Source of the DNA: DAOTTI01 sp034437795
GTDB taxonomy: Bacteria; Chloroflexota; UBA11872; UBA12225
NCBI GenBank assembly: GCA_034437795.1
Contig: DAOTTI010000267.1
Span: 1-64,000 of the forward strand
Direction: 5' to 3'
Length of the DNA stretch: 64,000 bases
A program made the translations under genes and the position numbers. The notes below the pieces were generated by a model, which did no database searches, was not told the origin of the DNA, and saw only the letters and a list, made by a program, of their open reading frames with translations. This document shows positions 24,241 to 33,289 of this stretch, piece after piece; position 1 is the stretch's first letter; the number at the start of each line of letters is the position of its first letter.

Positions 24241-24602
24241 CCCGCGGGGCGGGGCGCCATCGCCCGTGTTCTGTTACGCATTACGGTTCCCTCAGTAGCC
24301 CGCCCATCTCAACGTGTGCCCCAACGGCATCCGGCCGAGTGCCCTTCGGGCATACGCTCGCTTGCAGCGTTCGGCCACCAGCTACGGTAAGCAGCGCGCC
24401 AGCCGAATAGCCGGAAGACCTGCTGCGCGGTATAGCGCCGCCTGCGCTACGTCCCTCACGGCTAGCTGCGCCACGTCCCTGATGGTGTCGTGCGTCGCGT
24501 TTCGGACGCCCCTCATGCCACCGCTCGACGACGGACTTGCACGGCGGCCGCGCAAGAGTAAGAGGGGCCGCCGCGATGAGTGGCCGCGGGCCGCGGCGAT
24601 CG
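24241..24602. other. Gene-free remnant region
   Basis: No coding sequence supported. CTGCGCYACGTCCCT is repeated at about 24452 and 24470. The region probably formed by deletion of the 3' part of the isomerase gene. Confidence 0.55.
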
Positions 24603-25541
24603 TCAGTTGCCCGTGAACTGCGGCGGGCGCCGCGCCAGGAACGCCGCCACCCCCTCGGCGCAGTCGCGGGTGGCGAATACCTCGGTCCCCAGCACGTCGA
24701 AGGTGAACGGCTCCCCGTCCGGATGGCGGACGGCGAAGTCGATCGCCTGCTTGGCCCAGGCCATCGCCCGTGGCGCGTTGGCGAGCAGCAGCTGCACCAG
24801 TTCGTCCACCCGGCGGGGCAGCGCCTCCACCGGCACCACCTCGTCCACCAGGCCCACCGCCAGCGCCTGCTCGGCGGTGAGCGGCTCGCCCGAGAGCAGC
24901 AGGCGGCGGGCCCGCGCCGCGCCCACCACGTCGATCAGGCGGCGGGCATCGGCGACGCTGATCCCGATGCCCAGCTTGACCGCAGGCACGCCGAAAACCG
25001 CGTCGGCGGCGGCCACACGGAAGTCGGCCGTGAGCGCGAGCTCCAACGCCGCACCGAGGCAGTAGCCGGCGATGGCGGCGATGACCGGTTGGGGCAGCGC
25101 GGCCCAGGCGCGGAGCGCGCCCTCGTAGCGCTCGTTGTACTCGCGCGCCGCCGCTGTGCCGAGCCGCGCTTCAGGGAACTCGGCGATGTCACTCCCGGAG
25201 CTAAACACGCCGCCGTGCTCCCCCACCTGCCCGGTCAGGACGACGACGCGCACGGCGGGGTCGGCCGCCAGCCCGGCGGCGATCCCCGCCAGCGCCTGCC
25301 AGCAGGCGAGATCCAGTGCGTTGCGGCGCTCCGGCCGGTTCAGCGTGACGGTGGCGACGGCGCCGGCGACCGCGAGCTTGACCGGCTCGGGCGCCGGACC
25401 CGGCACCGGCCGGCGGCGCCCACCTCGATGCCGGCGATGCCACCAACTGAGGGGACGGTGCGCCAGGCGCCCCACCGCCTGTGAGGTGCCGGCGAGCACC
25501 TTCGGCGCCTGCAGATCGAGCCGGCGGTCGAATCCGACCAT
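24603..25541 (-). CDS. Enoyl-CoA hydratase/isomerase family protein, atypical active site
   Basis: Crotonase-fold protein. The oxyanion-hole segments are clear: GGVFSSGSDIAEF and AAIAGYCLGAALELALTADFRVA. The first catalytic Glu (LGAALEL) is present, but the second, normally in a PEIxLG motif, is replaced: the sequence reads FGVPAVKLGIG. That argues against a simple hydratase and for an isomerase, hydrolase or inactive member. The start at 25541 has an excellent AGGAGGAGG site, yet the first 50 residues (MVGFDRRLDLQAPKVLAG..) are foreign to the family; the normal domain begins near residue 52. A fusion or an upstream frameshift is possible. Confidence 0.85.
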   Translation of the reverse strand: MVGFDRRLDLQAPKVLAGTSQAVGRLAHRPLSWWHRRHRGGRRRPVPGPAPEPVKLAVAGAVATVTLNRPERRNALDLACWQALAGIAAGLAADPAVRVVVLTGQVGEHGGVFSSGSDIAEFPEARLGTAAAREYNERYEGALRAWAALPQPVIAAIAGYCLGAALELALTADFRVAAADAVFGVPAVKLGIGISVADARRLIDVVGAARARRLLLSGEPLTAEQALAVGLVDEVVPVEALPRRVDELVQLLLANAPRAMAWAKQAIDFAVRHPDGEPFTFDVLGTEVFATRDCAEGVAAFLARRPPQFTGN

Positions 25542-25627
25542 TGGCCTCCTCCTAACCTCGGCCCCCTACTTGCTGGTATACCACGAGGCGGGAGCCGACA
25601 GGCGCTCTCGCGCGGTGTATTCACCAG

Positions 25628-25669
25628 CGGAGCCCTCACCCCAGCCTTCTCCCAAAGGGAGAGGGAGCT
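25628..25669 (-). repeat. Dispersed intergenic palindrome, copy 5
   Basis: Minus-oriented copy: GGAGCCCTCACC, then CTTCTCCC-AAA-GGGAGAGGGAG. It lacks the CGTGAATA tail and lies just upstream of the hydrolase fragment. Confidence 0.8.
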
Positions 25670-25793
25670 CGGGCCCCAGCCCGCACCGCCAGGCCAGCCT
25701 CCTCGCCTGCATCATTCACGACGCGCAGCCCTCACTGTCGCCCACTCCACGGGTCCCCGCTCTCTCACCGGAAGAAGGGGCTCCCCGCTGGCG

Positions 25794-26126
25794 GTGACGG
25801 CGACGCTGCGCGCCGTGTTCCAGCCGCTGGTGGAGGGGCGGGCGACGCTGGAGCAGACGCGGCGGGAGATGGTCGTGCGCACGCCCCGCCTGTTCGCCGA
25901 CCGGACCCGCTGCCCGCTGCTCCTGGCCGCCGGTGAGTGGGACGATATCTACGCGCGTGCCGTGGCGCTGGACGCGGCCCTGGTGCGTGCCGCGAAGGCG
26001 CATGAGTTCGTCCTCTTCCCGGGGATGGGCCACGCCATACAGAGCCGCAGCCCGGCGCCTGGCAGCCGGACCCCGCGGGACGTGACGTTCGAGTTCCTGT
26101 GGCGGCATGCACGTCCACGCGATTGA
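25794..26126 (+). pseudogene. C-terminal fragment of an alpha/beta hydrolase
   Basis: The 110-residue translation carries only the end of an alpha/beta hydrolase: CPLLLAAGEWDDIYARAVAL, where Asp of the triad would lie, and FVLFPGMGHAIQ with the His. The nucleophile elbow and the whole N-terminal half are missing, and the sequence upstream is a palindromic repeat, so this is a truncated gene, probably cut by repeat-associated rearrangement. GTG 25794 has no convincing ribosome-binding site. Confidence 0.6.
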
Positions 26127-26188
26127 CACGCCGGTGCATCCAGCGACGGTTCCACGGAGGCTTGCAGAACGAGTACCATAAGGCACGC

Positions 26189-26653
26189 ATGGGAGCCATG
26201 ACTGCGATGAAGCGGTGCAATGAGTGCGGCACCACGGTGCCGGAGGGACTGACGGCCTGCCCCGTCTGCCGCAGCACGGACGTGTCGGCGGCGCCGGGGA
26301 CACAAGCAAGCGCTGCGGGCGTGGCCGGCTACGAGCGCTTCATCCGGCGGCGCCGGCTGGCCCGCGTGGCCACGGCGGCCACGACCCTCCTGCTGCTGAT
26401 CGTCGCGCTGGCTGTGGCCCTGGCCGCCAAGGACGCCGCCTCGGTGCAGGGCAGCCCGACCGATCAGTCGGCGCTGCTGGTGGTCGCCCGCGTCGGCCTG
26501 TTCTTGCTCCTGGTGAATCCGATGGTGCTGGCGGCCGTCGCGCTGGTGCTGGGGCTCATGTCCTACCGTCTCTGGTACCGTGCCCTCACGGGCGAGCGAC
26601 CGGTCACCGAATTCAGCGTGATCGATGCCCTCGGCGGCCGTGTCCGCCGGTGA
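26189..26653 (+). CDS. Zinc-ribbon membrane protein
   Basis: About 155 residues. A zinc ribbon opens the protein (CNECG then CPVC, nine residues between the two CxxC pairs), followed by a linker, a basic stretch FIRRRRLARV and two transmembrane helices (about residues 65-88 and 105-132). Such proteins are often uncharacterised inner-membrane factors; no substrate is predicted. Starts at 26189, 26198 and 26207 are all in frame; GGGAG between them best serves 26207. It is followed by the glycosidase after 56 bases and may share its transcript. Confidence 0.7.
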   Translation: MGAMTAMKRCNECGTTVPEGLTACPVCRSTDVSAAPGTQASAAGVAGYERFIRRRRLARVATAATTLLLLIVALAVALAAKDAASVQGSPTDQSALLVVARVGLFLLLVNPMVLAAVALVLGLMSYRLWYRALTGERPVTEFSVIDALGGRVRR

Positions 26654-26709
26654 GCATGCCGGCAGAGGTCATCCGACGGGGGTGAGGGCACTACGGTGGA
26701 GGCACGTTG

Positions 26710-27765
26710 ATGGCGAAGGCGCTCACCGTCACGCCGAGCACTCCTTCAGGACTCTCCTGGAGCGGACGGCCGCTCGAGGTGTGGGGCGTGCGCGTCGCCA
26801 GCGCCGCCGTGCGGGAGGAGTGGACCCAGGCCCTGATCGATCACCTCGACGACTACAGGCGCTACGGGGTGAATGCGCTCACCGTCTTCTACCAGGGCTC
26901 CTCTGGCGGCCACCTGCAGGCGTTCTCAGACGACGGGCGTGAGCTTGACGCTGGCGTGCGTGAGCGCATCGACCGGCTGGTGCGCGCCTGCGCCGACCGC
27001 GATATGCTCGTGGTCGCCGGCATCTTCTATCAACGGGAGCGCCTGCCGACGCGCGAGGCGTACGTGCGGGCCGCCGAGGCGGCGGCGAGGCACCTCGCCG
27101 GCTACGAGAACGTCATCATCAACCTGGTGAACGAGCACAACAGCGCCGGCTGGGAGCATTGCCCGTTCCCCGTGCGCACCGTGGAAGGGATCATCGAGCT
27201 GTGCCAGGTGGTGCGGGCCGCCGCGCCCGACCGGCTCGTCGGCGGAGGCGGTATCCACCCGGGCGTCAATGCCGAGCTATCGGTGCGGCCGGAGCTGGAT
27301 CTCCTGCTGTTCGACTGGCACGGCGCGTCGCAGGAGGCGGTGGAGCATTACCGCGCGGCCGGATCGACAAAGCCGCTGATGAACGTGGAGCTGTTCGGCG
27401 GCTGGGCGCAGGGCTTCGTCGAGGAAGACGACGTGCCCCAGCCGGGCGTCAACATCTCCTGGCCCGGTTGGGGGCGCAACACGCCGGCGGCCGCGCCCCC
27501 CGGGCGGCGGCGCATCCAGGGCGTGCTGCCGGAACAGACACAGGGGACCCACCGCGGGCGGGCAGACTTCTTGTCCGAGGTGGAATACGCCGCGCGCACG
27601 CCCGGGTTCTCGCTGTTTGGCCACTTCCCCGGCTGGTGGCAGGGGCCGTCCCGCCAGCCGACGTTTGACTGCCGCTTTGACCTCGGGGGTAATGGCACAC
27701 GCGCTAGCCCGGGTATCCGCTGGTATTTCGAAGCCGTCGCGCGAGCCAGCGGGATAACGATCTAA
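26710..27765 (+). CDS. TIM-barrel glycoside hydrolase-like protein (clan A type)
   Basis: A 351-residue protein with the pattern of clan-A glycosidases: INLVNEHNSAGW with the likely acid/base Glu142 after strand 4, and PLMNVELFGGW with the likely nucleophile Glu227 after strand 7. Other barrel strands are visible (GVNALTVFYQG, MLVVAGIFYQ, LLLFDWHGA). No signal peptide, so it may act on imported oligosaccharides or be a diverged non-catalytic barrel. ATG 26710 has GGAGG 8 bases upstream; TTG 26707 is an alternative. Exact GH family not assignable by eye. Confidence 0.75.
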   Translation: MAKALTVTPSTPSGLSWSGRPLEVWGVRVASAAVREEWTQALIDHLDDYRRYGVNALTVFYQGSSGGHLQAFSDDGRELDAGVRERIDRLVRACADRDMLVVAGIFYQRERLPTREAYVRAAEAAARHLAGYENVIINLVNEHNSAGWEHCPFPVRTVEGIIELCQVVRAAAPDRLVGGGGIHPGVNAELSVRPELDLLLFDWHGASQEAVEHYRAAGSTKPLMNVELFGGWAQGFVEEDDVPQPGVNISWPGWGRNTPAAAPPGRRRIQGVLPEQTQGTHRGRADFLSEVEYAARTPGFSLFGHFPGWWQGPSRQPTFDCRFDLGGNGTRASPGIRWYFEAVARASGITI

Positions 27766-28003
27766 GCGCCAACGCAACTCGTCGCAGTCTCCTGACCACC
27801 GCGCCTGCCGCGCTGGGCGCGCTTGGGGCCAGGCACGCCGACGATATCAACAGGCTCTCCAGCTCCGTGCCGCCGCGGCAGTCGGCCGCTCATCAGGGCC
27901 TTCCACGACGCGATCGGCCACGGCTAGTGCACGATCAGGCCAGCGATGTGGCCTGACCCCCCTGGCATGGGGCCTCGCATCCTGGAATAGGTCGTCTGAA
28001 ACA
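27766..28003. other. Gene-free stretch
   Basis: No ORF supported. It probably holds the degraded body of the gene whose tail is visible just downstream, but I cannot align it. Confidence 0.4.
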
Positions 28004-28154
28004 GCACGAGACCGTGCCAAATCATGCTCTCTACACCGAGGCGCGCGACGCCATCGTCGAGCACCTCGCCGCCGCCATGAAGCTGGAGAAGGGTGTGCCA
28101 GCGGCGCTGGAAGACGCCGCCCGCGCCGCCGGTGAACTCCTTCACCGGAAGTGA
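28004..28154 (+). pseudogene. C-terminal tail of a decayed sugar-binding protein
   Basis: The frame ending at TGA 28152-28154 reads TVPNHALYTEARDAIVEHLA then AAMKLEKGVPAALEDAARAAGELLHRK. The pattern of a helix with EA..AI, an alternating charged helix and an ALEDAA..A.ELL end is typical of the last 45 residues of family 1 ABC binding proteins. Nothing recognisable precedes it in frame. Assignment is by pattern only. Confidence 0.45.
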
Positions 28155-28280
28155 TCGACCGCTGATCGGGGTGGCACGGCCGGGAGCCAGGCGGCGTCAA
28201 GCGCCGGGCGTCGCCAAAATAGGCAAAGTAGGTGAGCTCCTTGCACCTATCAGGGCGGGTGAGGCATCATCACGCCCGAC

Positions 28281-30716
28281 TTGCTCTCCCAGGTACAGCC
28301 ATCGGCGCCCGCCCTTGAGGCCCCGCCGCGCCCGCTGGCCGGCGTGCGCGCGCTCGCCGCGGCAGGCGGCCTGTTGTGGCTGCTCGCGGCCGTCGTCGTG
28401 CTCAGTGGCGCCAGCGCCCTGGCCTACCAGGTCGTCTGGTTCCGCGTGCTCGGGCTCGTCTTTGGCGTGACGGCCCACGCCACCAGCGCGGTGCTGGCAG
28501 CCTTCATGGCGGGGCTGGCGCTGGGCAGCCTGGCCGCGGGCCGGTTCGTTGACCAGCTGCGCTCGCCCCTGCGCGCCTACGGCGTCGTCGAGGCGCTGAT
28601 TGGCCTGGCCGGGCTGGCGAGCCTCAGCGCCTTCGACCTGCTGCAGCCGCTCTATCGCTGGCTGGCGGCCAACATCACAGATTCGTTGCTCGCGCTTTCG
28701 GTCATACGGTTTGCCCTGGCGTTCGCCATCATGCTCGTCCCCACCACGCTGATGGGCGCGACGCTGCCGCTGGTGGTGAAGGCCTCGCTCCGCGGCCGGA
28801 CGGGTGCCCGATCGTTCAGCCGCAGCGTCAGTGTGCTGTATGCCGCGAATACCCTGGGCGCCATCGCCGGCGCTTTCTCGGCCGGCTTCTACCTGATTGG
28901 ACTGTGGGGTACCGGCGGCACGACCTCCATCGCCGCCGCTGCTAATCTCCTGGTCGGCGCCGTCTGCCTGGCGCTCGGGCGGGCTCGCGGGAGAGAGGGC
29001 GCGGGGATCGACGTTGGCGGCCAACGGTCCCCTGCCGGCCATGGCGGGACGACGTCCCTGGACGAAGCGACCCTGCCGCACCCGCGCACGGTGGCGACGG
29101 TGATTGTGCTCACCTACGCCGTCTCGGGGGGCATCGCCCTGGCGTACGAGGTGGTGTGGACCCGCGTCCTCTCGGTGGTCTTCCCGCAGACCGTCTACGC
29201 CTTCGCCATCATGCTGTGCTGGATCTTGGCCGGCATCTCGGCTGGGAGCTGGCTGATCAACACGGTGATCACGCGCCGGGCGAACTGGGTGCTCGTCTTC
29301 GCCGCGCTGGAAGCGCTGATGGGCATCTCCGCTGCGCTCTCGGTCACGGTGCTGAGCCGCGTCTACGGCGCTGAGGCCGTGCTCCGCCGCCTCCTGGCGA
29401 CTGAGGACCTGCTGACAGGCGAGCTCTGGTTCATCTCCCTCGTCGCTTGCGCGACGATCTTCCCAACGGCGCTGCTGATGGGCGCCGCCTTTCCGGTGTC
29501 CGCCAAGCTGTATGGCGCAGGGCACCCCGACGTCGGGCGGCGCCTGGGCGTGATCAACGGCGCCAACGTGCTGGGCGGCATCGCCGGTGCGCTCCTGGCC
29601 GGTCTGGTCCTGATCCCGACGCTGGGCAGCCAGCGCGCCACGTGGCTGCTCGCGTCGGGGAACGTCGTGCTGGCCCTGGTGGTGCTGGCCGTGTCCTCTG
29701 CGCCCAGGGGTCGGGCCGCCAAGCTTGCGCTTGGCGGAGCGGCCGTTGGGCTGCTTGCGGCTGCAGCCGGGCTGACGCCGGACATGTACCACCGGCTCTT
29801 TGCCAGCCACCCGCGGGGCGAGCAGGTGGTCTGGTACGAGGAGGGCGAGGACGCCACCATCAAGGTGGTCCGCACCGACCGCGGCAACCTGCTGCTGTAT
29901 GTGAACAGCCAGGGGCAGGCGTCCGATGCAGGGAGCGGGCTGCTCTTCCACCGCGCCCTCGGCCATCTGCCGGCGCTGCTGCACCCATGGCCGGAGGAGG
30001 CTCTGGTGGTCGGGCTGGGCGGCGGCGCCACCGCCGGTGCGGTCGCGTTGCACACCGGGCTGAACGTGACGGTCGCCGAGCTGCACGGCGGCGTGGTCCG
30101 TGCGGCGCGCCTGTTTACCCACGCCAACCTCGGTGTGCTCGACCGGCCCAACGTGCGGGTGACGCTGGCCGATGGGCGCAATCACCTGCTGCTGGCGGGT
30201 CGCAGGTACGACCTCATCCAGGGCGACATCATCCCGCCGGGGAACGCCGGCGCCGCCAACCTCTACTCGGCCGACTACTATCGCCTGGCGCGGGCACGTT
30301 TGAAGCCGGGCGGGCTGATGGTGCAGTGGGTGGATAGCGCGCTGCCGGAGTACCAGTGGAAGCTGCTCATCCGTACGTTCTTGAGCGTCTTCCCCGACGC
30401 CACGCTCTGGGGGCTCAACGCCTCGATCATCGTTGGGTCAGATCGGCCCCTGCGCCTTGATGCGGCGCAGATCGAGGCGCGGCTCCGCACGCTCGACCCG
30501 CGGGCGCGCCTGGACGAGATCCAGATGGGCAGCGTGGAGGACGTCCTGAAGCAGTTCGTCGCCACTCCGGACGAGCTACACGCCTTCGTTGGCCGCGGGC
30601 CAATCATCACCGATCGCCACCCATCCATCGAGTACACGCGCACGCTCCCTGGCGGGGCCAGGGCCGACTACACCCGCTTCAGCCGTGACGCGCGCCCGCT
30701 GCTGGTGCAGCACTGA
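28281..30716 (+). CDS. MFS-like membrane protein fused to spermidine synthase-type domain
   Basis: An 811-residue fusion: about twelve to fourteen hydrophobic segments in residues 30-490 (SGASALAYQVVWFRVLGLVF is the typical opening and recurs as SGGIALAYEVVWTRVLSVVF near 280, showing an internal duplication), then a soluble methyltransferase-fold domain. The latter has the AdoMet or dcAdoMet motif VVGLGGGATAGAV, Glu in VAELHGGVVRAA, DGRNHL and a late IQGDIIPP block in place of the usual synthase DxxD. Such fused spermidine-synthase-like proteins are widespread but uncharacterised; polyamine synthesis should not be assumed. TTG 28281 is a weak start and the true one may be downstream, for example GTG 28341. 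Confidence 0.88.
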   Translation: MLSQVQPSAPALEAPPRPLAGVRALAAAGGLLWLLAAVVVLSGASALAYQVVWFRVLGLVFGVTAHATSAVLAAFMAGLALGSLAAGRFVDQLRSPLRAYGVVEALIGLAGLASLSAFDLLQPLYRWLAANITDSLLALSVIRFALAFAIMLVPTTLMGATLPLVVKASLRGRTGARSFSRSVSVLYAANTLGAIAGAFSAGFYLIGLWGTGGTTSIAAAANLLVGAVCLALGRARGREGAGIDVGGQRSPAGHGGTTSLDEATLPHPRTVATVIVLTYAVSGGIALAYEVVWTRVLSVVFPQTVYAFAIMLCWILAGISAGSWLINTVITRRANWVLVFAALEALMGISAALSVTVLSRVYGAEAVLRRLLATEDLLTGELWFISLVACATIFPTALLMGAAFPVSAKLYGAGHPDVGRRLGVINGANVLGGIAGALLAGLVLIPTLGSQRATWLLASGNVVLALVVLAVSSAPRGRAAKLALGGAAVGLLAAAAGLTPDMYHRLFASHPRGEQVVWYEEGEDATIKVVRTDRGNLLLYVNSQGQASDAGSGLLFHRALGHLPALLHPWPEEALVVGLGGGATAGAVALHTGLNVTVAELHGGVVRAARLFTHANLGVLDRPNVRVTLADGRNHLLLAGRRYDLIQGDIIPPGNAGAANLYSADYYRLARARLKPGGLMVQWVDSALPEYQWKLLIRTFLSVFPDATLWGLNASIIVGSDRPLRLDAAQIEARLRTLDPRARLDEIQMGSVEDVLKQFVATPDELHAFVGRGPIITDRHPSIEYTRTLPGGARADYTRFSRDARPLLVQH

Positions 30717-30771
30717 CACAGTACCGACGCAGGACTGAAGGGACCGCCCGGCCCATGCTTCTCACGGCCGA

Positions 30772-31671
30772 TCAGCGATCAACCAGCGCCGCCCAGAGGT
30801 CGTCCGGCACGCGTTCGTCGAACGCGGCCACTGCCGCCTCCACCTCTTGCGGCGAGGCCATGCCGGGGATGACGGCGTGGACGGCGGGGTGGCGCAGGCA
30901 GAAGCGCAGGGCCACGGCCTTGAGCGAGACGCCGAAGTCACGGCAGACGCGCTCGTAGCGCCGCACGCGATCCAGGATCTCCGGCGGGGCGTCGCGGTAC
31001 TTGTACTTTGCTCCGGGCACGGCGCCGGTGGCCAGGATACCGGTACCGTACGGCCCGCCGATCACCACGCCCACGTTGCGCTCGGCCGCCAGGGGCAGGA
31101 TGGTCGCCTCGGCCGACCGGTCAAGCAGGTCGTAGCAGTTGGCCACCAGCGCCACGTCGATCTCGCCGCTGGCGATGTAGTCGGCGATGATCGGGTCCGG
31201 CGTGCCGGCACCGACCCAGCCAACCACGCCTTCCGCCTGTAGGCGGCGCAGGGCGCCGAGCGCGCCGCGGGGGCTGAGCACCTGCTGGATCGATGGCGCG
31301 AGGTGCACGGCGTGCAGGTAGACCAGGGGCAGGTAGTCCAGCCCCAGGCGGGCGAGACTGGCCTCCACGCTGGTCAGGGTCATGTCGTAGGAGTAGTCGA
31401 AGTGCGCCGGGACGCGCCCGACCTTGGTGGCGACGATGGGCCGCGGCCCGGGGTACGTCGCCAGGGCGCGCCCGATGAAACGCTCCGACTGCCCCGTGCC
31501 GTAGAGGGGGGCCGTGTCTAGGAAGGTGATCCCCAGATCCAGGGCGCGGTGGATGGTAGCCACCGCCTGCGCCTCAGTCACCCGTCGGCCATACAGCCCG
31601 CCGATCGGCGCCCCGCCAAAGCCGAGCCGAGAGACGATCAGATCGGTGCGTCCGAGCCTGGTGTATTCCAT
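30772..31671 (-). CDS. Aldo/keto reductase, sugar dehydrogenase-like
   Basis: A 299-residue (beta/alpha)8 NAD(P)-dependent enzyme. Counting from the preceding in-frame GTG (31674), the tetrad is Asp53 and Tyr58 in FLDTAPLYGTG, Lys84 in VATKVGR, and His121 in VYLHAVH. The overall pattern (GFGGAPIGGLYG start, SLARLGLDYLPLVYLHAVH) resembles D-threo-aldose/L-fucose dehydrogenases, which oxidise sugars to lactones. It is the last gene of a minus-strand run behind three sugar-binding proteins, which supports a sugar substrate. No clear ribosome-binding site precedes the ATG. Confidence 0.88.
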   Translation of the reverse strand: MEYTRLGRTDLIVSRLGFGGAPIGGLYGRRVTEAQAVATIHRALDLGITFLDTAPLYGTGQSERFIGRALATYPGPRPIVATKVGRVPAHFDYSYDMTLTSVEASLARLGLDYLPLVYLHAVHLAPSIQQVLSPRGALGALRRLQAEGVVGWVGAGTPDPIIADYIASGEIDVALVANCYDLLDRSAEATILPLAAERNVGVVIGGPYGTGILATGAVPGAKYKYRDAPPEILDRVRRYERVCRDFGVSLKAVALRFCLRHPAVHAVIPGMASPQEVEAAVAAFDERVPDDLWAALVDR

Positions 31672-31693
31672 CACGTTGTCGCATGGCCCAGTT

Positions 31694-31754
31694 CACCACG
31701 GAGACACAGAGCATTCCCTGGGTTTGCACCCCGCGTCTTTGTGTCTCCGCGGTG
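31694..31754 (-). repeat. Inverted repeat after the binding-protein stop
   Basis: Arms CACCACGGAGACACAGAG (31694-31711) and its near-complement (31737-31754) pair with two mismatches around a 25-base loop. It starts 7 bases past the stop of the minus-strand binding-protein gene, where it could form a transcript-end hairpin; there is no U-tract. Confidence 0.7.
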
Positions 31755-31760
31755 CGAAGG

Positions 31761-33103
31761 TCACTTGAGCAGCGGATTGACCAGCCGGACGATGTCATCA
31801 GTGGCGGCCTGGGCGGCCCGTGTCCCCTGCCACACCGGCTCCAGCTGCTTGCTGAAGATGTCATCGAACTCGACGAACCTGGGGTGGCTGTAGTGGGGGT
31901 GGCGCGCGTTCCTGGCCGACTCCAGCGTGGCGGCCAGCCACTCCGGCTTATAGCTGGGCAAGAGCTCCTGCTTCGCCAGGCTCCGCACCGGCGGAAAGAG
32001 GCTGGACTGAGCCAGCATGACCTTCATGCCGTCGCCGATGGAGAGGTCGGACTGAAGCGCCCAGGCGGCGTCCTGGTACTTGCTGCCATGGAAGATGGCA
32101 TAGTTGGCGCCGCCGCCGAAGGTGACGCGCCCCGCGCGGCCGATGGGGATAGGCGCCACGCCCCACGGCATCTGCGCCGCCTTGTCGATGTCCAGAAGCG
32201 CCCAGTTGGCCTGGGTGTGCAGGGCCAGCCGGCCGCTCTGAAAGAAGGCCATCGCGTTCTGGCCGGCCAGGTCCTGGGGCGAGGGCGCTACCTGGTGCTT
32301 GAGCACCAGATCAGCGCGCCACTGGATGGCTTCCGGCGCCGGCGCGCGGTTGAGCACGCACTCCGTCTCCGCCTTGTTCAAGATCTCGCCACCCCAGGCC
32401 CAGACCAGGAGCTGCCAGGCCGGCTGGTCGGCGCCAAAGGTGCGAGCGCCTCCCGGATCGGTGGGACCGGCCACGCGACGCGCCGCCTCCAGCCAGCGCT
32501 CCCAGGTCCAGCTCTGATCCGGCACCGGCTGGCCAGCGCGCGCGAACAGCTCGCGGTTAAACAGGGTCATCTGGAACCAGACCTCGGCCGGCAGGCCCCA
32601 CATCTTGCCCTGCCAGGTCAGGCGCTCCAGTGTGACGGGGAAGAAGTCGGCGCGGCTGATCCGCTTCTCGCGCTGCAGCCGGTCGTCGATGGCGACGAGG
32701 GCGCCTTTGCTGGTAAAGAAGCCCATGTGGTGGGGGCGAACGAGGGAGATGTCCGGCGGCGTGCCGCCGGCAATGAGGGCCTGGATCTTCTCCAGCTGCG
32801 CGTTCACGGGGCCGGTCATGGCCTCGATCTTGACCGTGTGCCCGGATGGCGTGCCTCAAAGCTGCGCACCGCCTGCTCCGTGGCAGTGCCATAGAGGATA
32901 GGGGGCACCCACCAGGTGGTATAAACCAGACTGGCCGGTGCCAGGCGCGTCGCGCCACCTGCCGGTGCCGTCGCCTGCCCGGGGAGGCACGCCGCCGCTC
33001 CGGCCGCTCCCAGCCCAGCGGCACCGTTCGCCGCCAGGCTCAGCAACCGGCGCCGGTGCCACCCTCCCCTGCTGCCTCCAGCGGTGTACGTCTTTCGTTT
33101 CAT
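31761..33103 (-). pseudogene. ABC sugar-binding lipoprotein 4, single frameshift
   Basis: Starts at ATG 33103 with GGAGGCG upstream and a Tat lipoprotein signal (HRRRLLSLAANG, Cys39 after GAAGAAA). The frame breaks at 32841-32845: one G is missing in a G run, so RSFEARHPG leads to a stop, while the next frame continues HTVKIEAMTGPVNAQLEK to the end (352 more residues, intact). Restoring one base gives a normal 447-residue protein. It could be a recent mutation, phase variation in a short homopolymer, or a sequencing error. It lies in a minus-strand run of three different binding proteins. Confidence 0.88.
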
Positions 33104-33136
33104 CTTCGCCTCCTGCCTGTGTGGCTTCGCGTCTGC

Positions 33137-33226
33137 CTGCGTACCCTTGCGTGAGTGGCTTCGCGGTGAACCAGACGTCCTCGAAGCGGATGCCCTGCTG
33201 CGTACCCTTGCGTGAGTGGCTTCGCG
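33137..33226. repeat. Repeat-unique-repeat locus A (29 + 32 + 29)
   Basis: A 29-base sequence beginning CTGCGTACCCTTGCG and ending GGCTTCGCG occurs perfectly at 33137-33165 and 33198-33226, separated by 32 unique bases. A partial copy (GTGGCTTCGCG) lies at 33121. The 32-base insert, read on the minus strand, encodes GIRFEDVWFT, which looks like the start of an ABC-exporter ATPase domain. Confidence 0.85.
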
Positions 33227-33289
33227 TCCGGCGGACCTGCCGCGCCCGGCGCAGACACGAGCCATGCCAGTAAACCTCTGGCCAAGAAG

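Noticed and set aside
28197..30185. 662-codon open frame antisense to the MFS/spermidine-synthase gene
   Set aside because: Arg/Gln/His-rich composition without fold or motif; the plus-strand frame has clear domains. At this G+C content long antisense frames are common.
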